Assembly (NCBI GenBank): GCA_049700035.1 | Contig: JBNAWC010000001.1 | Location: forward strand, 1-64,000 | DNA: 64,000 bases | Direction of reading: 5' to 3' | DNA from: JAVZLQ01 sp049700035 | GTDB lineage: Archaea; Thermoproteota; Bathyarchaeia; Bathyarchaeales; Bathycorpusculaceae | In this document: one piece after another, positions 51,598 to 59,952 of the stretch | How the letters are laid out: every line of letters begins with the position of its first letter | Numbering within the stretch: the first letter of the stretch is position 1 | Program-made: the position numbers and the translations under genes | Notes under the pieces: generated by a model | What the model was told of the DNA's origin: nothing | Seen by the model: only the letters and a program-made list of their open reading frames with translations | Database searches by the model: none

Positions 51598-51900
51598 TCA
51601 TTCGCTTTCTTCTGTAGCTGCTTCTCGCACTACCTCTTCTACTGGTGCTCCCTTTGCGACGCGTTTGGCAACCATCCCAAGCTTTGTTGTTGGAGTGTAA
51701 GCGCCACCAGCAAAAACAAAGCCACATTTTCTACATTCCCAAACGCCAATGCTTACTCTTTTCACACGCTGGAACCCGCATTGTGGGCATGTATGTGGCT
51801 TCTTTAGTTCTGTGACAACTTTGATGTAACGTTTCCTAACCGTTGAGCCGTAACGTGCTCCAAGTCCGCGTGTCGGTCCAACCTTTTTCGTCCTTCCCAT
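51598..51900 (-). CDS. rpl37ae: ribosomal protein eL43 (L37Ae)
   Basis: 100 residues. GRTKKVGPTRGLGARYGSTVRKR then a C4 zinc finger CPQCGFQRVKR...ECRKCG, ending with a charged tail. Start is ATG 51900, 3 nt from the rrp42 stop (TTG 51912 lies inside rrp42). Confidence 0.95.
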   Translation of the reverse strand: MGRTKKVGPTRGLGARYGSTVRKRYIKVVTELKKPHTCPQCGFQRVKRVSIGVWECRKCGFVFAGGAYTPTTKLGMVAKRVAKGAPVEEVVREAATEESE

Positions 51901-51902
51901 AG

Positions 51903-52694
51903 CTATCGCCAACCAAGCCTCTTCCCTATTTCTTCGCTTTTTTCTTTAGCTATTTGCGCAGCCTCCAAAACCTGCTGCGGCGAGAAGTAGCCGCTTCCAC
52001 CCTTCTGTATTGCACATATGTTTGCGTCGTCATCAACAGCCATGGAAATCCGCGCATCCATAACTTGCTCTTCATCCAGTCCTGGGTCAACAATGAGTTT
52101 TTCACCTATCTTCGCAAAAGTTACGGTTATTGGACGCTTTCTAACGGGCAGTGGAACATAACCAGGCTTGATTTTGACTTGCCCTTCTTCAACTTCGTAG
52201 TTTGGCATCTTCGTGTTGAGTAGTGCTGCTACCGCGGCTATTGCTGAAGCGTCTATTAGGTTTCCATCGTGGTTCAACACGTAAACGTCAACGAAAACGA
52301 CAAAAACGTTTTTTCCCGGCTCTATGCACAGCTTTTCAAGGTCTATGGCTTTTGATTCGCGTATTCCCCTGTCAACGATTCTTGCGAGTTCTATGGAATT
52401 CTCGTCTGGCGGTCCTGGCTCAAATGTTGGAGATGCTAATGGCACGAGTTCCGCGTTTACGGTTAATACGCCTTCGTTTGGCGTGTCTGAGAATGGTTGT
52501 CCAGTTTCAATTTTCACTCCAACCATGACTTCTGTTTTTCCGAGAAGCACTCTTGCAGAACCTTCTGCGCGTTCAATTATTCCTTGTTCAACTTTTATTT
52601 CGCGGTAATCCTTCAAGTTTCTGCCGTCTAAGCGTTTTCCCTTTGCTATTAGTTGCGCGATTTCCCTTTGTTTTACGCGTGTAATCATTGCCAT
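51903..52694 (-). CDS. rrp42: exosome subunit Rrp42
   Basis: Non-catalytic RNase PH-fold subunit; forms the hexamer with Rrp41 that degrades or tails RNA. 263 residues with GKRLDGRNLKDYREI, GSARVLLGKTEVMVGVK, and RIVDRGIRESKAIDLEKLCI. Start overlaps the rrp41 stop by one base (TAATG); Met3 is an alternative. Confidence 0.95.
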   Translation of the reverse strand: MAMITRVKQREIAQLIAKGKRLDGRNLKDYREIKVEQGIIERAEGSARVLLGKTEVMVGVKIETGQPFSDTPNEGVLTVNAELVPLASPTFEPGPPDENSIELARIVDRGIRESKAIDLEKLCIEPGKNVFVVFVDVYVLNHDGNLIDASAIAAVAALLNTKMPNYEVEEGQVKIKPGYVPLPVRKRPITVTFAKIGEKLIVDPGLDEEQVMDARISMAVDDDANICAIQKGGSGYFSPQQVLEAAQIAKEKSEEIGKRLGWR

Positions 52695-53428
52695 TACTCT
52701 TCTGCCTCCTTAAAGCTTACGTACTTGGCTTTTAAGGCTTCCTTCTGTAGTGCGTAGATTTTTTTGCAGCCGTCGAGTGCAAGGTTAACGGCTTTCTCAA
52801 ACTCTTCAAGCGTTAGTTGCCCATCCATTTGAAGCAATGTTATTGCGTTTAGGTTTGGCATTAAAGCCAGTGGCACGTCTGCCTCTCCCATTTTGTCTTC
52901 TGTATCCATCAAATCTAGAACTATTGTGTCATCAACTTTTCCAGCAGAGCATGCGGCAACCAAATCCCGCATTGGAATTCCAGCGTCAGCCAAAGCCAGT
53001 GAGGCTGCTGTTATGCTTGCGCACCGTGTGCTTCCGTCAGCTTGCAAAACTTCTATGAAGATGTCTATTCCAGTTCTTGGGTAATATTCAAGGAATATTG
53101 ATGGTTCAAGCGCTTCTCTAATGACTTTTGAGAGTTCAATTTCTCTCCTTGATGGCGCTGGTGATTTGCGCTCTTGAACGGAGAATGGCGCCATGTGATA
53201 ACGGCACCTTAAGACCATGCGGTCTGGGAGCGCCATGTGTTTTGGATGCAACTCTTTTGGACCAAAAACCGCTGCTAAAATTTTGTTTTTTCCTTGTTCG
53301 ATGTATGCTGAACCGTCGGCGTTTGATAAAACCCCAACATCAATTTTTATTGGTCTTAACTCGTCTGGTTTTCTACCATCCAACCTTAAACCTTTCTTAT
53401 CAATCAATTTTACACTTTTCTGGCTCAT
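52694..53428 (-). CDS. rrp41: exosome catalytic subunit Rrp41
   Basis: Phosphorolytic RNase. 244 residues: GLRLDGRKPDELRPIKI, SAYIEQGKNKILAAVFGP, and the phosphate/catalytic region DLMDTEDKMGEADVPLALMP with the active-site Asp. Tightly packed between rrp4 and rrp42, 1-nt spacing to rrp4. Confidence 0.95.
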   Translation of the reverse strand: MSQKSVKLIDKKGLRLDGRKPDELRPIKIDVGVLSNADGSAYIEQGKNKILAAVFGPKELHPKHMALPDRMVLRCRYHMAPFSVQERKSPAPSRREIELSKVIREALEPSIFLEYYPRTGIDIFIEVLQADGSTRCASITAASLALADAGIPMRDLVAACSAGKVDDTIVLDLMDTEDKMGEADVPLALMPNLNAITLLQMDGQLTLEEFEKAVNLALDGCKKIYALQKEALKAKYVSFKEAEE

Positions 53429-53429
53429 C

Positions 53430-54131
53430 CTAATTTACACCTCTCTTTTCCTTCATTTCTTTAAGCATCTGTGTTATGCGATCTGTTAAACCGCTTGTAT
53501 GGGACTCTTCCTCAATCTTGTTTATCGCCATAATTGCTAACTGCTCATCTTCTGGCGTTTTACCAGTTATCAATATGACGCCGTTTAAACCTAGGATTAT
53601 TTGGCATCCAGTTTCCTGCTTTATCATTGATATCATTGAACCTCTTCTCCCGATTACGCGTGGAATTTTTGTCGGGGTGATTTTTATTATTTGACCGCGG
53701 GTTATTTTTCCAAGTCCAGGCTCTGCCACTGTTAGTTGCGGGTTGTGCGCTCTGTCGTAGGCGATTATTTTTGCGACTATTAGGTCTCCTATGTCTAGGA
53801 CTTGGGATAAATCGTCCTTTTGCGGTCTGAATGGTCTGCTTAGGGCGTCAGATGCCCTTAAAAGTGCTTCGTATGGCGCATTTATGTCCACTGTCCAGCC
53901 GTTAAACCCTATTTCTGTAACAGTTCCAATTACTATGTCTCCAACCTTTGGGATGTAGAACGCTCTCAATGCGACAACGTTAACTTTCTTGTTTTCGTAA
54001 TCCACCAAACCTATTCTTGAAGCGTAAATCTTTTTCCCTTCAGCATAAGTGTTTTCGCCAGCTATGTAGTCGTCTTCTGCAATCAGTTCTCCGGGAACAA
54101 CAAGCTGTTTTCTTTCAAAAAATGTTGGCAT
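53430..54131 (-). CDS. rrp4: exosome RNA-binding cap subunit Rrp4
   Basis: 233 residues in three parts: N-terminal beta domain (VPGELIAEDDYIAGENTYAEG), S1 domain (GDIVIGTVTEIGFNGWTVDI), and KH domain (IPRVIGRRGSMISMIKQETGCQI). Guides RNA into the Rrp41/42 ring. Ends two nt before rrp41. Confidence 0.95.
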   Translation of the reverse strand: MPTFFERKQLVVPGELIAEDDYIAGENTYAEGKKIYASRIGLVDYENKKVNVVALRAFYIPKVGDIVIGTVTEIGFNGWTVDINAPYEALLRASDALSRPFRPQKDDLSQVLDIGDLIVAKIIAYDRAHNPQLTVAEPGLGKITRGQIIKITPTKIPRVIGRRGSMISMIKQETGCQIILGLNGVILITGKTPEDEQLAIMAINKIEEESHTSGLTDRITQMLKEMKEKRGVN

Positions 54132-54165
54132 GCATCACACCTAACTCATAATTATTTTTGGGCTT

Positions 54166-54855
54166 TTAAGAAATTATTTTTGCCTCTCCACTTCCCTTTG
54201 TTATTTCACCAAGTTTTTCTAGGAAGGGTGCATATAAGCCTGCTGGCATCTCTATTACGCCGTACCATGAGCCGTCTGGGCGCCACTCCTCCCTTTTTAT
54301 TGTTCCAAAGCCTTTTATTGTGCCATACGCCCTCGCAGAGTATTGTGCTGGTATGTGAACGCCCACTGAGACTTGCTCCATCTTTAGTGGCAAGATTGTC
54401 CTGAGCTGTTTTATGATTTCTTTTGCTTGTTCTTCCACTGGTTTAAATGGGTCTATTGGATAGTGTATTTGTTCCAAGGCGTTTTCCACGCGCATGGGTG
54501 GATGTGGCAAGTTTGTTTTGGGGTCAACGCACTGTCTTGAAATGAAATCTATAATTTGTTTTCTCTTGTCTTCAATCATTTTTCTGCGCTGTTCCGTTGT
54601 GAGTTGCAAGGTTCCCTTTTTCAGTATTATGTCTGCAATTTTAAGAGGGTCTGTTGTTCCGAAAGCCTTGCGGAGGTTTTCTTCAGCCACTTTTGTGCCT
54701 TTGTTTGCGTCTGAAAATATTGTTTCAGTGACAAGTACTTCGCTTAGGGCTGTTATTTTTCCCATTCTGTAATCCAACGCTTTTTGGGGTTTCACGAGAA
54801 CTTCAAAGTGCTCATTGTCCTTTGTTATGCGTGCAACAGTGTATTTTTCACTCAT
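54166..54855 (-). CDS. sdo1: SBDS ribosome maturation protein
   Basis: Homologue of human SBDS/Sdo1, which removes a joining-blocking factor from the large subunit in eukaryotes; the archaeal role is inferred. 229 residues with VARITKDNEHFEVLVKPQKAL and PLKIADIILKKGTLQLTTEQR and a C-terminal domain. ATG 54855 is the start; the TTG at 54861 adds two residues. 7 nt from psmA. Confidence 0.94.
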   Translation of the reverse strand: MSEKYTVARITKDNEHFEVLVKPQKALDYRMGKITALSEVLVTETIFSDANKGTKVAEENLRKAFGTTDPLKIADIILKKGTLQLTTEQRRKMIEDKRKQIIDFISRQCVDPKTNLPHPPMRVENALEQIHYPIDPFKPVEEQAKEIIKQLRTILPLKMEQVSVGVHIPAQYSARAYGTIKGFGTIKREEWRPDGSWYGVIEMPAGLYAPFLEKLGEITKGSGEAKIIS

Positions 54856-54862
54856 CAGCAAT

Positions 54863-55591
54863 TCACTTGCCTGCGCCCAATTCTTTCAAAACATCCTCTA
54901 TTTTCTCGTCGCTGAGCATCTCCATTTTCTTCGTTGCTGATGGTATTACCGCTATTTTTATTCTTGGGGGCAATTGTCTTGCTTCTAAGGCTTTTACCAA
55001 GCATTTTGCTGCAAGTTTTACAGCGTCGTCGAGGCTCATGTCCTCTTTATATTCTTCCTTGAGTATTGCGAAGACGGTTTCTCTTCCAGCGCCTTCTGCC
55101 CTACACTTGTAACTTCTGTATGTTCCGCTTGGATGTGTTCCAAGAATTCGGTTGCCGGTTTTGTCAACTCCGCCGAAGATCATTGATACTCCGAAGGGTC
55201 TTACGCCAGCGTGTTGCGTGTATAACTGTTTTATGTCACATATCCTTTTTGTTACAACTTCTACGTCTATTGGCTCGTCGTATGTTAGCCTGTTGCTTTG
55301 GGCGTAAATTCGCGCCTGGTCTATTAGGACGCGAGCGTCAGAGCTTAAACCAACTATTGCCACCCCAATATGCTCATCAATCTTAAAGATTTTCCATGAA
55401 TTTCCAGTTTCTTCAAGCGGGTCAGCGGTTTCCTCCGCCCCCAAAACAACGCCTTCAACGCATTTTATCCCCAAAATTGTGGCTCCACGATTAACAAGCT
55501 CCATTGCATATTCAACTTGAAAGAGCCTGCCGTCTGGTGAAAAAACCGTTATTGCACGGTCATAAGCACCTGGTGCCGCAAACACAGACAT
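54863..55591 (-). CDS. psmA: 20S proteasome alpha subunit
   Basis: Structural ring subunit of the archaeal proteasome. 242 residues with the alpha signature FSPDGRLFQVEYAMELVNRGAT and KCVEGVVLGAEE. The C-terminus ends KELGAGK. SD GTGAGGTAG before ATG 55591. First gene of the superoperon psmA-sbds-rrp4-rrp41-rrp42-rpl37ae-pcc1-pfdB-DUF3194-DHH. The beta subunit is not in view. Confidence 0.96.
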   Translation of the reverse strand: MSVFAAPGAYDRAITVFSPDGRLFQVEYAMELVNRGATILGIKCVEGVVLGAEETADPLEETGNSWKIFKIDEHIGVAIVGLSSDARVLIDQARIYAQSNRLTYDEPIDVEVVTKRICDIKQLYTQHAGVRPFGVSMIFGGVDKTGNRILGTHPSGTYRSYKCRAEGAGRETVFAILKEEYKEDMSLDDAVKLAAKCLVKALEARQLPPRIKIAVIPSATKKMEMLSDEKIEDVLKELGAGK

Positions 55592-55727
55592 GTATATCTA
55601 CCTCACACTAACACATTTGCAGTCTCTCATACAGTAATTAGATTAATTAATGTTATGCTTAATTGCTATGTGAGTTCTCCATACCCAATACTTTTCGAGA
55701 ACTGAAACGATACTCGCTCTTGCAAAG

Positions 55728-56159
55728 TTAAGTTGCCCTGAATTTTATGGCTTGCAGCTTTTTCCTTTTTGCCTCCAAATCTTTCTGCATATCTTCGCAG
55801 CGTTTATACCACAACTTCTCATAATCTTTGTGGGAAACAACTCTGTTTTTAAGGTCGGCTATGGCGTGGATTCCCTCTTTCTCGCACCATTCAACGCAGA
55901 TTTCATAAGCATCCCAATCGAGTTCTTCATTTTCCCAATAAACTGGAATTTGGGAAAAACCATGTAGGAAAGCAGCAAACGCCCTTGTATGACCATCCAC
56001 AAAAATAATCTTGTTATTAAGTCGTTTTATCGGTATGGGCTCCATTGATGCTGGATTGGCGGCATCAAAGGTTTTCATTACTTCAGATAACTTTTCTGAG
56101 CTGATGAATAGCTGGGTTGGTTGTATGCGGTTAAGTTTCATCATTAAAGTTTTGGGCAT
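55728..56159 (-). CDS. ParB/sulfiredoxin-fold-like protein
   Basis: 143 residues. After an N-terminal PTQLFISSEKL, the core MEPIPIKRLNNKIIFVDGHTRAFAAFLHG matches the ParB-N/Srx signature (V-D-G-H-T/H-R-x-x-A). The rest is helical (WDAYEICVEWCEKEGIHAIADL, DYEKLWYKRCEDMQKDLEAKRKKL). Could be a nucleotidase, kinase or DNA-binding module; not determined. Stand-alone gene. Confidence 0.6.
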   Translation of the reverse strand: MPKTLMMKLNRIQPTQLFISSEKLSEVMKTFDAANPASMEPIPIKRLNNKIIFVDGHTRAFAAFLHGFSQIPVYWENEELDWDAYEICVEWCEKEGIHAIADLKNRVVSHKDYEKLWYKRCEDMQKDLEAKRKKLQAIKFRAT

Positions 56160-56297
56160 AATATTGCACTATAAACCATAGAGTTCAAAATTGCAAATAT
56201 TACGGTGAAAATTTTGACGATTTGCTGCACATAGCAAATATTTCATATATGCCCTAAAAGATAAGACTCTCAACAAAAAGCAAGTTGGTGTCTGCGC

Positions 56298-57173
56298 ATG
56301 TCAAAACTTAAACCGGAAGGAATTTTTGTTCCACATGTAACACCTTTTAAGCGTAATGGTGAAATAGACACAAAAGCGTTAAGGGGACTCGTGCAGTTTT
56401 GGATTGATGGTGGGCTTTCTGGACTTGTAACTTGCGGAAGCAATGGAGAAGCACCGTATCTCTTGAGGGAAGAGCGTAGAAAACTGCTTGAAGCGGTTGT
56501 GGATGAGGCGAACGGCAAAGTGCCAGTTATCGCTGGAACTGGCGCCATAGGCACGAAGGAAACAGTGCAGTTGACTATGGATGCGAAAGATGTGGGCGTT
56601 GATGCTGCGCTTGTTGTTACGCCGTTCTACTTTGGGCATTCAAGCGAAGAATTGTATGCGCATTATAGTGTTGTGCTTGAGGCTGTCGACCTGCCAATAA
56701 TAGTCTATAACGTTCCGAAATTTACTGGGTTCTCGCTTGAACCAGCCTTGGTCGAGAGGCTTTCTTCTGAATACAGTCACGTGGTTGGAATAAAGGATAG
56801 TAGCGGAAGTTACAGCCAAATAACAGAGCTTGTTAGGCTTGTAGGCGGGAAAATTTCAGTTTTAGCTGGAACAGCTGATTTGGCGCTTCCAACGTTGGCG
56901 CTTGGTGGAAAAGGCGCCGTAATAGCCGTTGCGAATGTTGCTCCAAAGCTTTGCAGCGAACTATACAATGCCTTCAAAGATGGCGACTGTGCGAAGGCGT
57001 GGGAGCTTCAAAAGAAAATTTCATACATAAATGAGTTTCTCGTGATAAAACGTAACCAACTCGCAGCAATAAAAGAAGCATTAAACATCATGGGCTTGCC
57101 AGCAGGGTATCCACGAAAACCAACTTTGCCCTTAAACGAAAAAGAAAAAGCGGAAATCAGAAAGTTTATGTAA
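56298..57173 (+). CDS. dihydrodipicolinate synthase / KDG-aldolase family protein
   Basis: Class I Schiff-base aldolase, 291 residues. Lys166 in GIKDSSG forms the Schiff base with Tyr137 in VYNVP; GSNGEAPYL replaces the DapA GTTGE. This motif is shared by DapA-like aldolases acting on pyruvate-derived sugars, so either 4-hydroxy-tetrahydrodipicolinate synthase or a 2-keto-3-deoxy-sugar aldolase is possible. No dap genes are nearby. Convergent with the arsC-like gene, 14 nt apart. Confidence 0.85.
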   Translation: MSKLKPEGIFVPHVTPFKRNGEIDTKALRGLVQFWIDGGLSGLVTCGSNGEAPYLLREERRKLLEAVVDEANGKVPVIAGTGAIGTKETVQLTMDAKDVGVDAALVVTPFYFGHSSEELYAHYSVVLEAVDLPIIVYNVPKFTGFSLEPALVERLSSEYSHVVGIKDSSGSYSQITELVRLVGGKISVLAGTADLALPTLALGGKGAVIAVANVAPKLCSELYNAFKDGDCAKAWELQKKISYINEFLVIKRNQLAAIKEALNIMGLPAGYPRKPTLPLNEKEKAEIRKFM

Positions 57174-57186
57174 AAGTTAACTTGAA

Positions 57187-57588
57187 CTAAGTGTTCTTGG
57201 ACTTTAACCTTTTAATATAGTCCAAAACCTTTGACTTGATTAAATCTCTAATTTTTCGTGCTTCATCCAACGGCATTTTAGCTGGGTCTGGAACATTCCA
57301 CTCTTCAACATCCTTAACATAAACGACTGGACATTCTGCACTTCCGCAAACTATAACGGCAGCATCAGCCCTTGTTTGCATCTCAAAGGTTAAGGCTTTA
57401 GGCTTTTTGCCGCTGATGTCTATTCCTTCCTCGCGCATCAGTAATATTGCGTTTGGGTGAACTTTTTCTGCTGGTCTGCTGCCAGCGCTTATTGCTTGCC
57501 AGCCTTCTGGAGCAAACTTGTTGAAGTAGGCTTCGGCAATTTGGCTTCTGAAGCTGTTTTCAACGCAAACGAATAACACGGTTTTCAT
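57187..57588 (-). CDS. arsC: arsenate reductase / low-molecular-weight phosphatase family
   Basis: 133 residues: FVCVENSFRSQIAEAYFN has the C-x5-R-S nucleophile loop (CVENSFRS), and NVPDPAKM holds the general acid Asp. The Cys in CGSAECP is the kind used by thioredoxin-coupled ArsC. ATG 57588 has GAGAGG 7 nt upstream, better than 57654. Downstream of the DUF438 gene; no ars operon nearby. Confidence 0.8.
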   Translation of the reverse strand: MKTVLFVCVENSFRSQIAEAYFNKFAPEGWQAISAGSRPAEKVHPNAILLMREEGIDISGKKPKALTFEMQTRADAAVIVCGSAECPVVYVKDVEEWNVPDPAKMPLDEARKIRDLIKSKVLDYIKRLKSKNT

Positions 57589-57616
57589 GAAGTGTCCTCT
57601 CAAATGGGATGGCTTG

Positions 57617-58846
57617 CTATTCTTTCCAGTCCAAGAGTCTTTTCTCGCCTTCAATCTTTTTTATGTCGGTTATGTCTTGTGTTACTTCAATTGTTCCCAA
57701 ATATTTTCCGTTCTTGTCCCTAACTGCAAAGTATCTTATGTGGATTAGGCGGTTGTTTAGGTTAATCCAGAATTCAGCCACATCTTTCTTCCCTTCCTTG
57801 AAGGCTTCGAGGATGCGGTTTACTATGTGAATGCTTTTTTGCGGATGGCAAAGCTGCACTTTTCTCCCTATTACGGCTTTTGTTCTTACGAAAATGCGTT
57901 TTTCAGCCTTGTTAAAATACCTAACAGCGTCATCCCTATCCACGAATGTTATATCAACTGGCAACGTGTTTAACAGCGCTTCAACCTCCTCCTTAGTTAA
58001 TGTTCCAGTTTCGAATTGCAATGCGAAAGGCGTCTCTTTTGATGCGGGCATAATTTTCTCCTCTTTTTCTGCTTCAAATATTTGTGGCGCGGTTAACTCT
58101 GGCGGTGTGAAACAGCAATATCCGATTTCGTCGAATTCGCTTCTTATAGCTTTCCACTCATCTTCAGTTATGACGCGTAAAGCTGTCGGAAAGAGTATAT
58201 TGTTTTCCTTGAAGAAGTGGCTCGCCAATAAACTGTTTAGAGTTTCAGCCAGTTCGCCTAATTGCGCTTTAAATTCTTGAAAGCCTAATGCGCCGTAATT
58301 TTCAACAAATTTGTTTAATGTTTTCTTTTTCTCTCTTATTTGATTATGTTCCATCCACATTATTGCTGGCGGTTCTGTGATTCCATGCTTCTCCAAGTTT
58401 GGAAAGAGCACATTTTCCTCACGTAAATAATGCTTTTCAGAATCCATAAAATCCCTTGCCAAGTGCCGTAAAACATGAATCTCCTCCTCGATATAGCTAG
58501 ATTCACTGAACTGTTGAACCTTTTGCGTTGTGGATGCGAGTTTTCCAGCAAGCTGAAGCATTATTTTGTGTTCTTCCATTAGTATGTTGATTGGGTGGCT
58601 TGCTGGCACGTCAAATTTCTGTTTTTCCAACTGTTCCCTAAAAACAGCCATATGCACGTCGCAGAGCCTTTGGATTTCTTCTCTAGGCATTCCCTCCCTA
58701 ATCAACTCTTGCTCTATTCTTGAAATTTCAAGCGGGCTTATGCCTTCCAAAAACTGCTTAAACTTCTCTTTAACTTCCTGCGGATTTGCACCAGCATGCA
58801 ACTGCCTAAGAATTTCCTTCAAAACATTTTTCCTATCTTCCGCCAC
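57617..58846 (-). CDS. DUF438-hemerythrin-PAS sensor-like protein
   Basis: 409 residues. An N-terminal DUF438 helical domain (VLKEILRQLHAGANPQEVKEKF, CDVHMAVFREQLEKQ), an HHE hemerythrin domain with HPINILMEEHKIML and ending in HFFKENNILFP (diiron site likely), and a C-terminal PAS-like domain (LPVDITFVDRDDAVRYFNKAE, DVAEFWINLNNR). Fits an oxygen, NO or redox sensor. GTG 58846 is preferred over ATG 58888; GGGGGAA lies before it and the upstream gene stops at 58851. Transcribed after the flavodoxin gene. Confidence 0.85.
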   Translation of the reverse strand: MAEDRKNVLKEILRQLHAGANPQEVKEKFKQFLEGISPLEISRIEQELIREGMPREEIQRLCDVHMAVFREQLEKQKFDVPASHPINILMEEHKIMLQLAGKLASTTQKVQQFSESSYIEEEIHVLRHLARDFMDSEKHYLREENVLFPNLEKHGITEPPAIMWMEHNQIREKKKTLNKFVENYGALGFQEFKAQLGELAETLNSLLASHFFKENNILFPTALRVITEDEWKAIRSEFDEIGYCCFTPPELTAPQIFEAEKEEKIMPASKETPFALQFETGTLTKEEVEALLNTLPVDITFVDRDDAVRYFNKAEKRIFVRTKAVIGRKVQLCHPQKSIHIVNRILEAFKEGKKDVAEFWINLNNRLIHIRYFAVRDKNGKYLGTIEVTQDITDIKKIEGEKRLLDWKE

Positions 58847-58850
58847 TGTG

Positions 58851-59423
58851 CTATTCCCCCTTAATCTTTTTCGCAAGCGCCTTTCCAATATCGATTATCT
58901 GTTTTATGTCATCATCTTTGGGCGGACCATTAATTTCCACGGTGCCTACGACCTCAATTTTTGTTTGTCCAAGCAGTTCTTGAACATGCTTTATTGCGCC
59001 TCCACCCCAACCATATGAGCTTAAGACTACACCAAACTTTAATGGTGGACGTAAAGCCTTGACGAGGTATGTGGCGTAAACGCCTAGCGGATGCATTCCG
59101 CCAAGAACTGTTGGCGCACCCAAAACTATGGCTCTCGCGTCCACAAGGTCTTTTGCTATATCACCAATGTCAGATAAAGCCAAATTGTAGACAACTATCT
59201 CTATACCTTCATTGGCAAGCGTTTCCGCAATCGCTTGAATCATTTTTTCTGTACTGTGCCACATGCTCACGTAAACAATTATGGCTTTGCGTTTTGTCTC
59301 GCCATTAACCCACCGTTTATAGGCGTTTAAAATGCGTTCAACATTCTTGTGTATTGGACCATGACTTGGTGCAATAATCTTTATGTCTAAATCTTTTATC
59401 TTTTCAAGTGCTTTCTGCCCCAT
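58851..59423 (-). CDS. flavodoxin domain protein, truncated FprA-like
   Basis: 190 residues. The first 30 (IKIIAPSHGPIHKN) are the tail of a metallo-beta-lactamase domain, as seen near the end of that domain in flavo-diiron proteins; then a complete flavodoxin domain (AIIVYVSMWHSTEKMIQAIAETLANEG, LGAPTVLGGMHP, SSYGWGGGAIKHV). Full FprA/ROO proteins are about 400 residues with the diiron domain first, so about 200 residues are absent. No coding remains upstream. It may be a stand-alone electron carrier for the diiron domain in trans, or a decayed gene. Confidence 0.75.
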   Translation of the reverse strand: MGQKALEKIKDLDIKIIAPSHGPIHKNVERILNAYKRWVNGETKRKAIIVYVSMWHSTEKMIQAIAETLANEGIEIVVYNLALSDIGDIAKDLVDARAIVLGAPTVLGGMHPLGVYATYLVKALRPPLKFGVVLSSYGWGGGAIKHVQELLGQTKIEVVGTVEINGPPKDDDIKQIIDIGKALAKKIKGE

Positions 59424-59425
59424 TG

Positions 59426-59452
59426 TGCGCGCGCGCGCATTACAATTGTAAT
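59426..59452. promoter_or_regulatory. two adjoining perfect palindromes in a divergent promoter
   Basis: TGCGCGCGCGCGCA (59426-59439) and ATTACAATTGTAAT (59439-59452) are each perfect 14-bp palindromes, abutting. They lie between the minus-strand TATA region (about 59452-59464) and the flavodoxin ATG at 59423, and upstream of the HTH gene. That is where a repressor would act. The CG run could also form Z-DNA. A likely binder is the HTH protein itself (autoregulation), not proven. Confidence 0.5.
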
Positions 59453-59500
59453 AAAGTATATTTATGCCTTTCTACAACTACACTACAGGAGGGACCATAA
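59453..59500 (+). promoter_or_regulatory. HTH gene promoter and ribosome binding site
   Basis: AGTATATTTATG (about 59456-59466) is a TATA box and AGGAGGGA lies 7-9 nt before the ATG at 59501. A leader of about 14-20 nt is predicted. Confidence 0.5.
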
Positions 59501-59908
59501 ATGTTAGTGCCATGCGAAATAGCAGTAAAATGCCTGCTGCCAGCAATACGCGCCATGTTAGCACAGGAGCTTACGGCAGAACATAATCTAAAACAGACAG
59601 AAGCAGCAAAACTTTTGGGAGTAAGCCAACCAGCCATAAGCCTATACTATAGGCGGATACGCGGAAAAGCCATAAACCTAGAAAAAGACCCTGAAATAAC
59701 GAAGCTAATTAAGGAATTTGCCAACTCAATGGCTAGCAGTAGCGAATCCTTATCCCATAAAGAGTTTATCCAAAAATTCTGTGAAATATGCAAGCTGATA
59801 AGGGCAAAAGGACTAATGTGCGAGTTACACAAAATCTTCGACCCGCAAATCGACATTGAAAAGTGTGCGCTGTGTTTGGCTATTGGCGATTTCAACTGCT
59901 TTAGATAA
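59501..59908 (+). CDS. HTH transcriptional regulator with Cys-rich C-terminus
   Basis: 135 residues. An HTH motif (KQTEAAKLLGVSQPAISLYYRRIRG) follows two N-terminal Cys (PCEIAVKCLLP); the C-terminus has FCEICKLIRAKGLMCELHK and CALCLAIGDFNC, enough Cys for an Fe-S cluster or zinc. Such a build suits a redox or metal sensor. Divergent from the flavodoxin, hemerythrin and ArsC group, whose promoter has palindromes. Confidence 0.75.
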   Translation: MLVPCEIAVKCLLPAIRAMLAQELTAEHNLKQTEAAKLLGVSQPAISLYYRRIRGKAINLEKDPEITKLIKEFANSMASSSESLSHKEFIQKFCEICKLIRAKGLMCELHKIFDPQIDIEKCALCLAIGDFNCFR

Positions 59909-59952
59909 TCCTTTATAGCATAAGGCGCAAATCAAATGTGAGGAACAAATCT

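Noticed and set aside
56191..56245. Two direct copies of GCAAATATT before the aldolase gene
   Set aside because: Nine-base AT-rich repeats are expected by chance; no symmetric operator seen.
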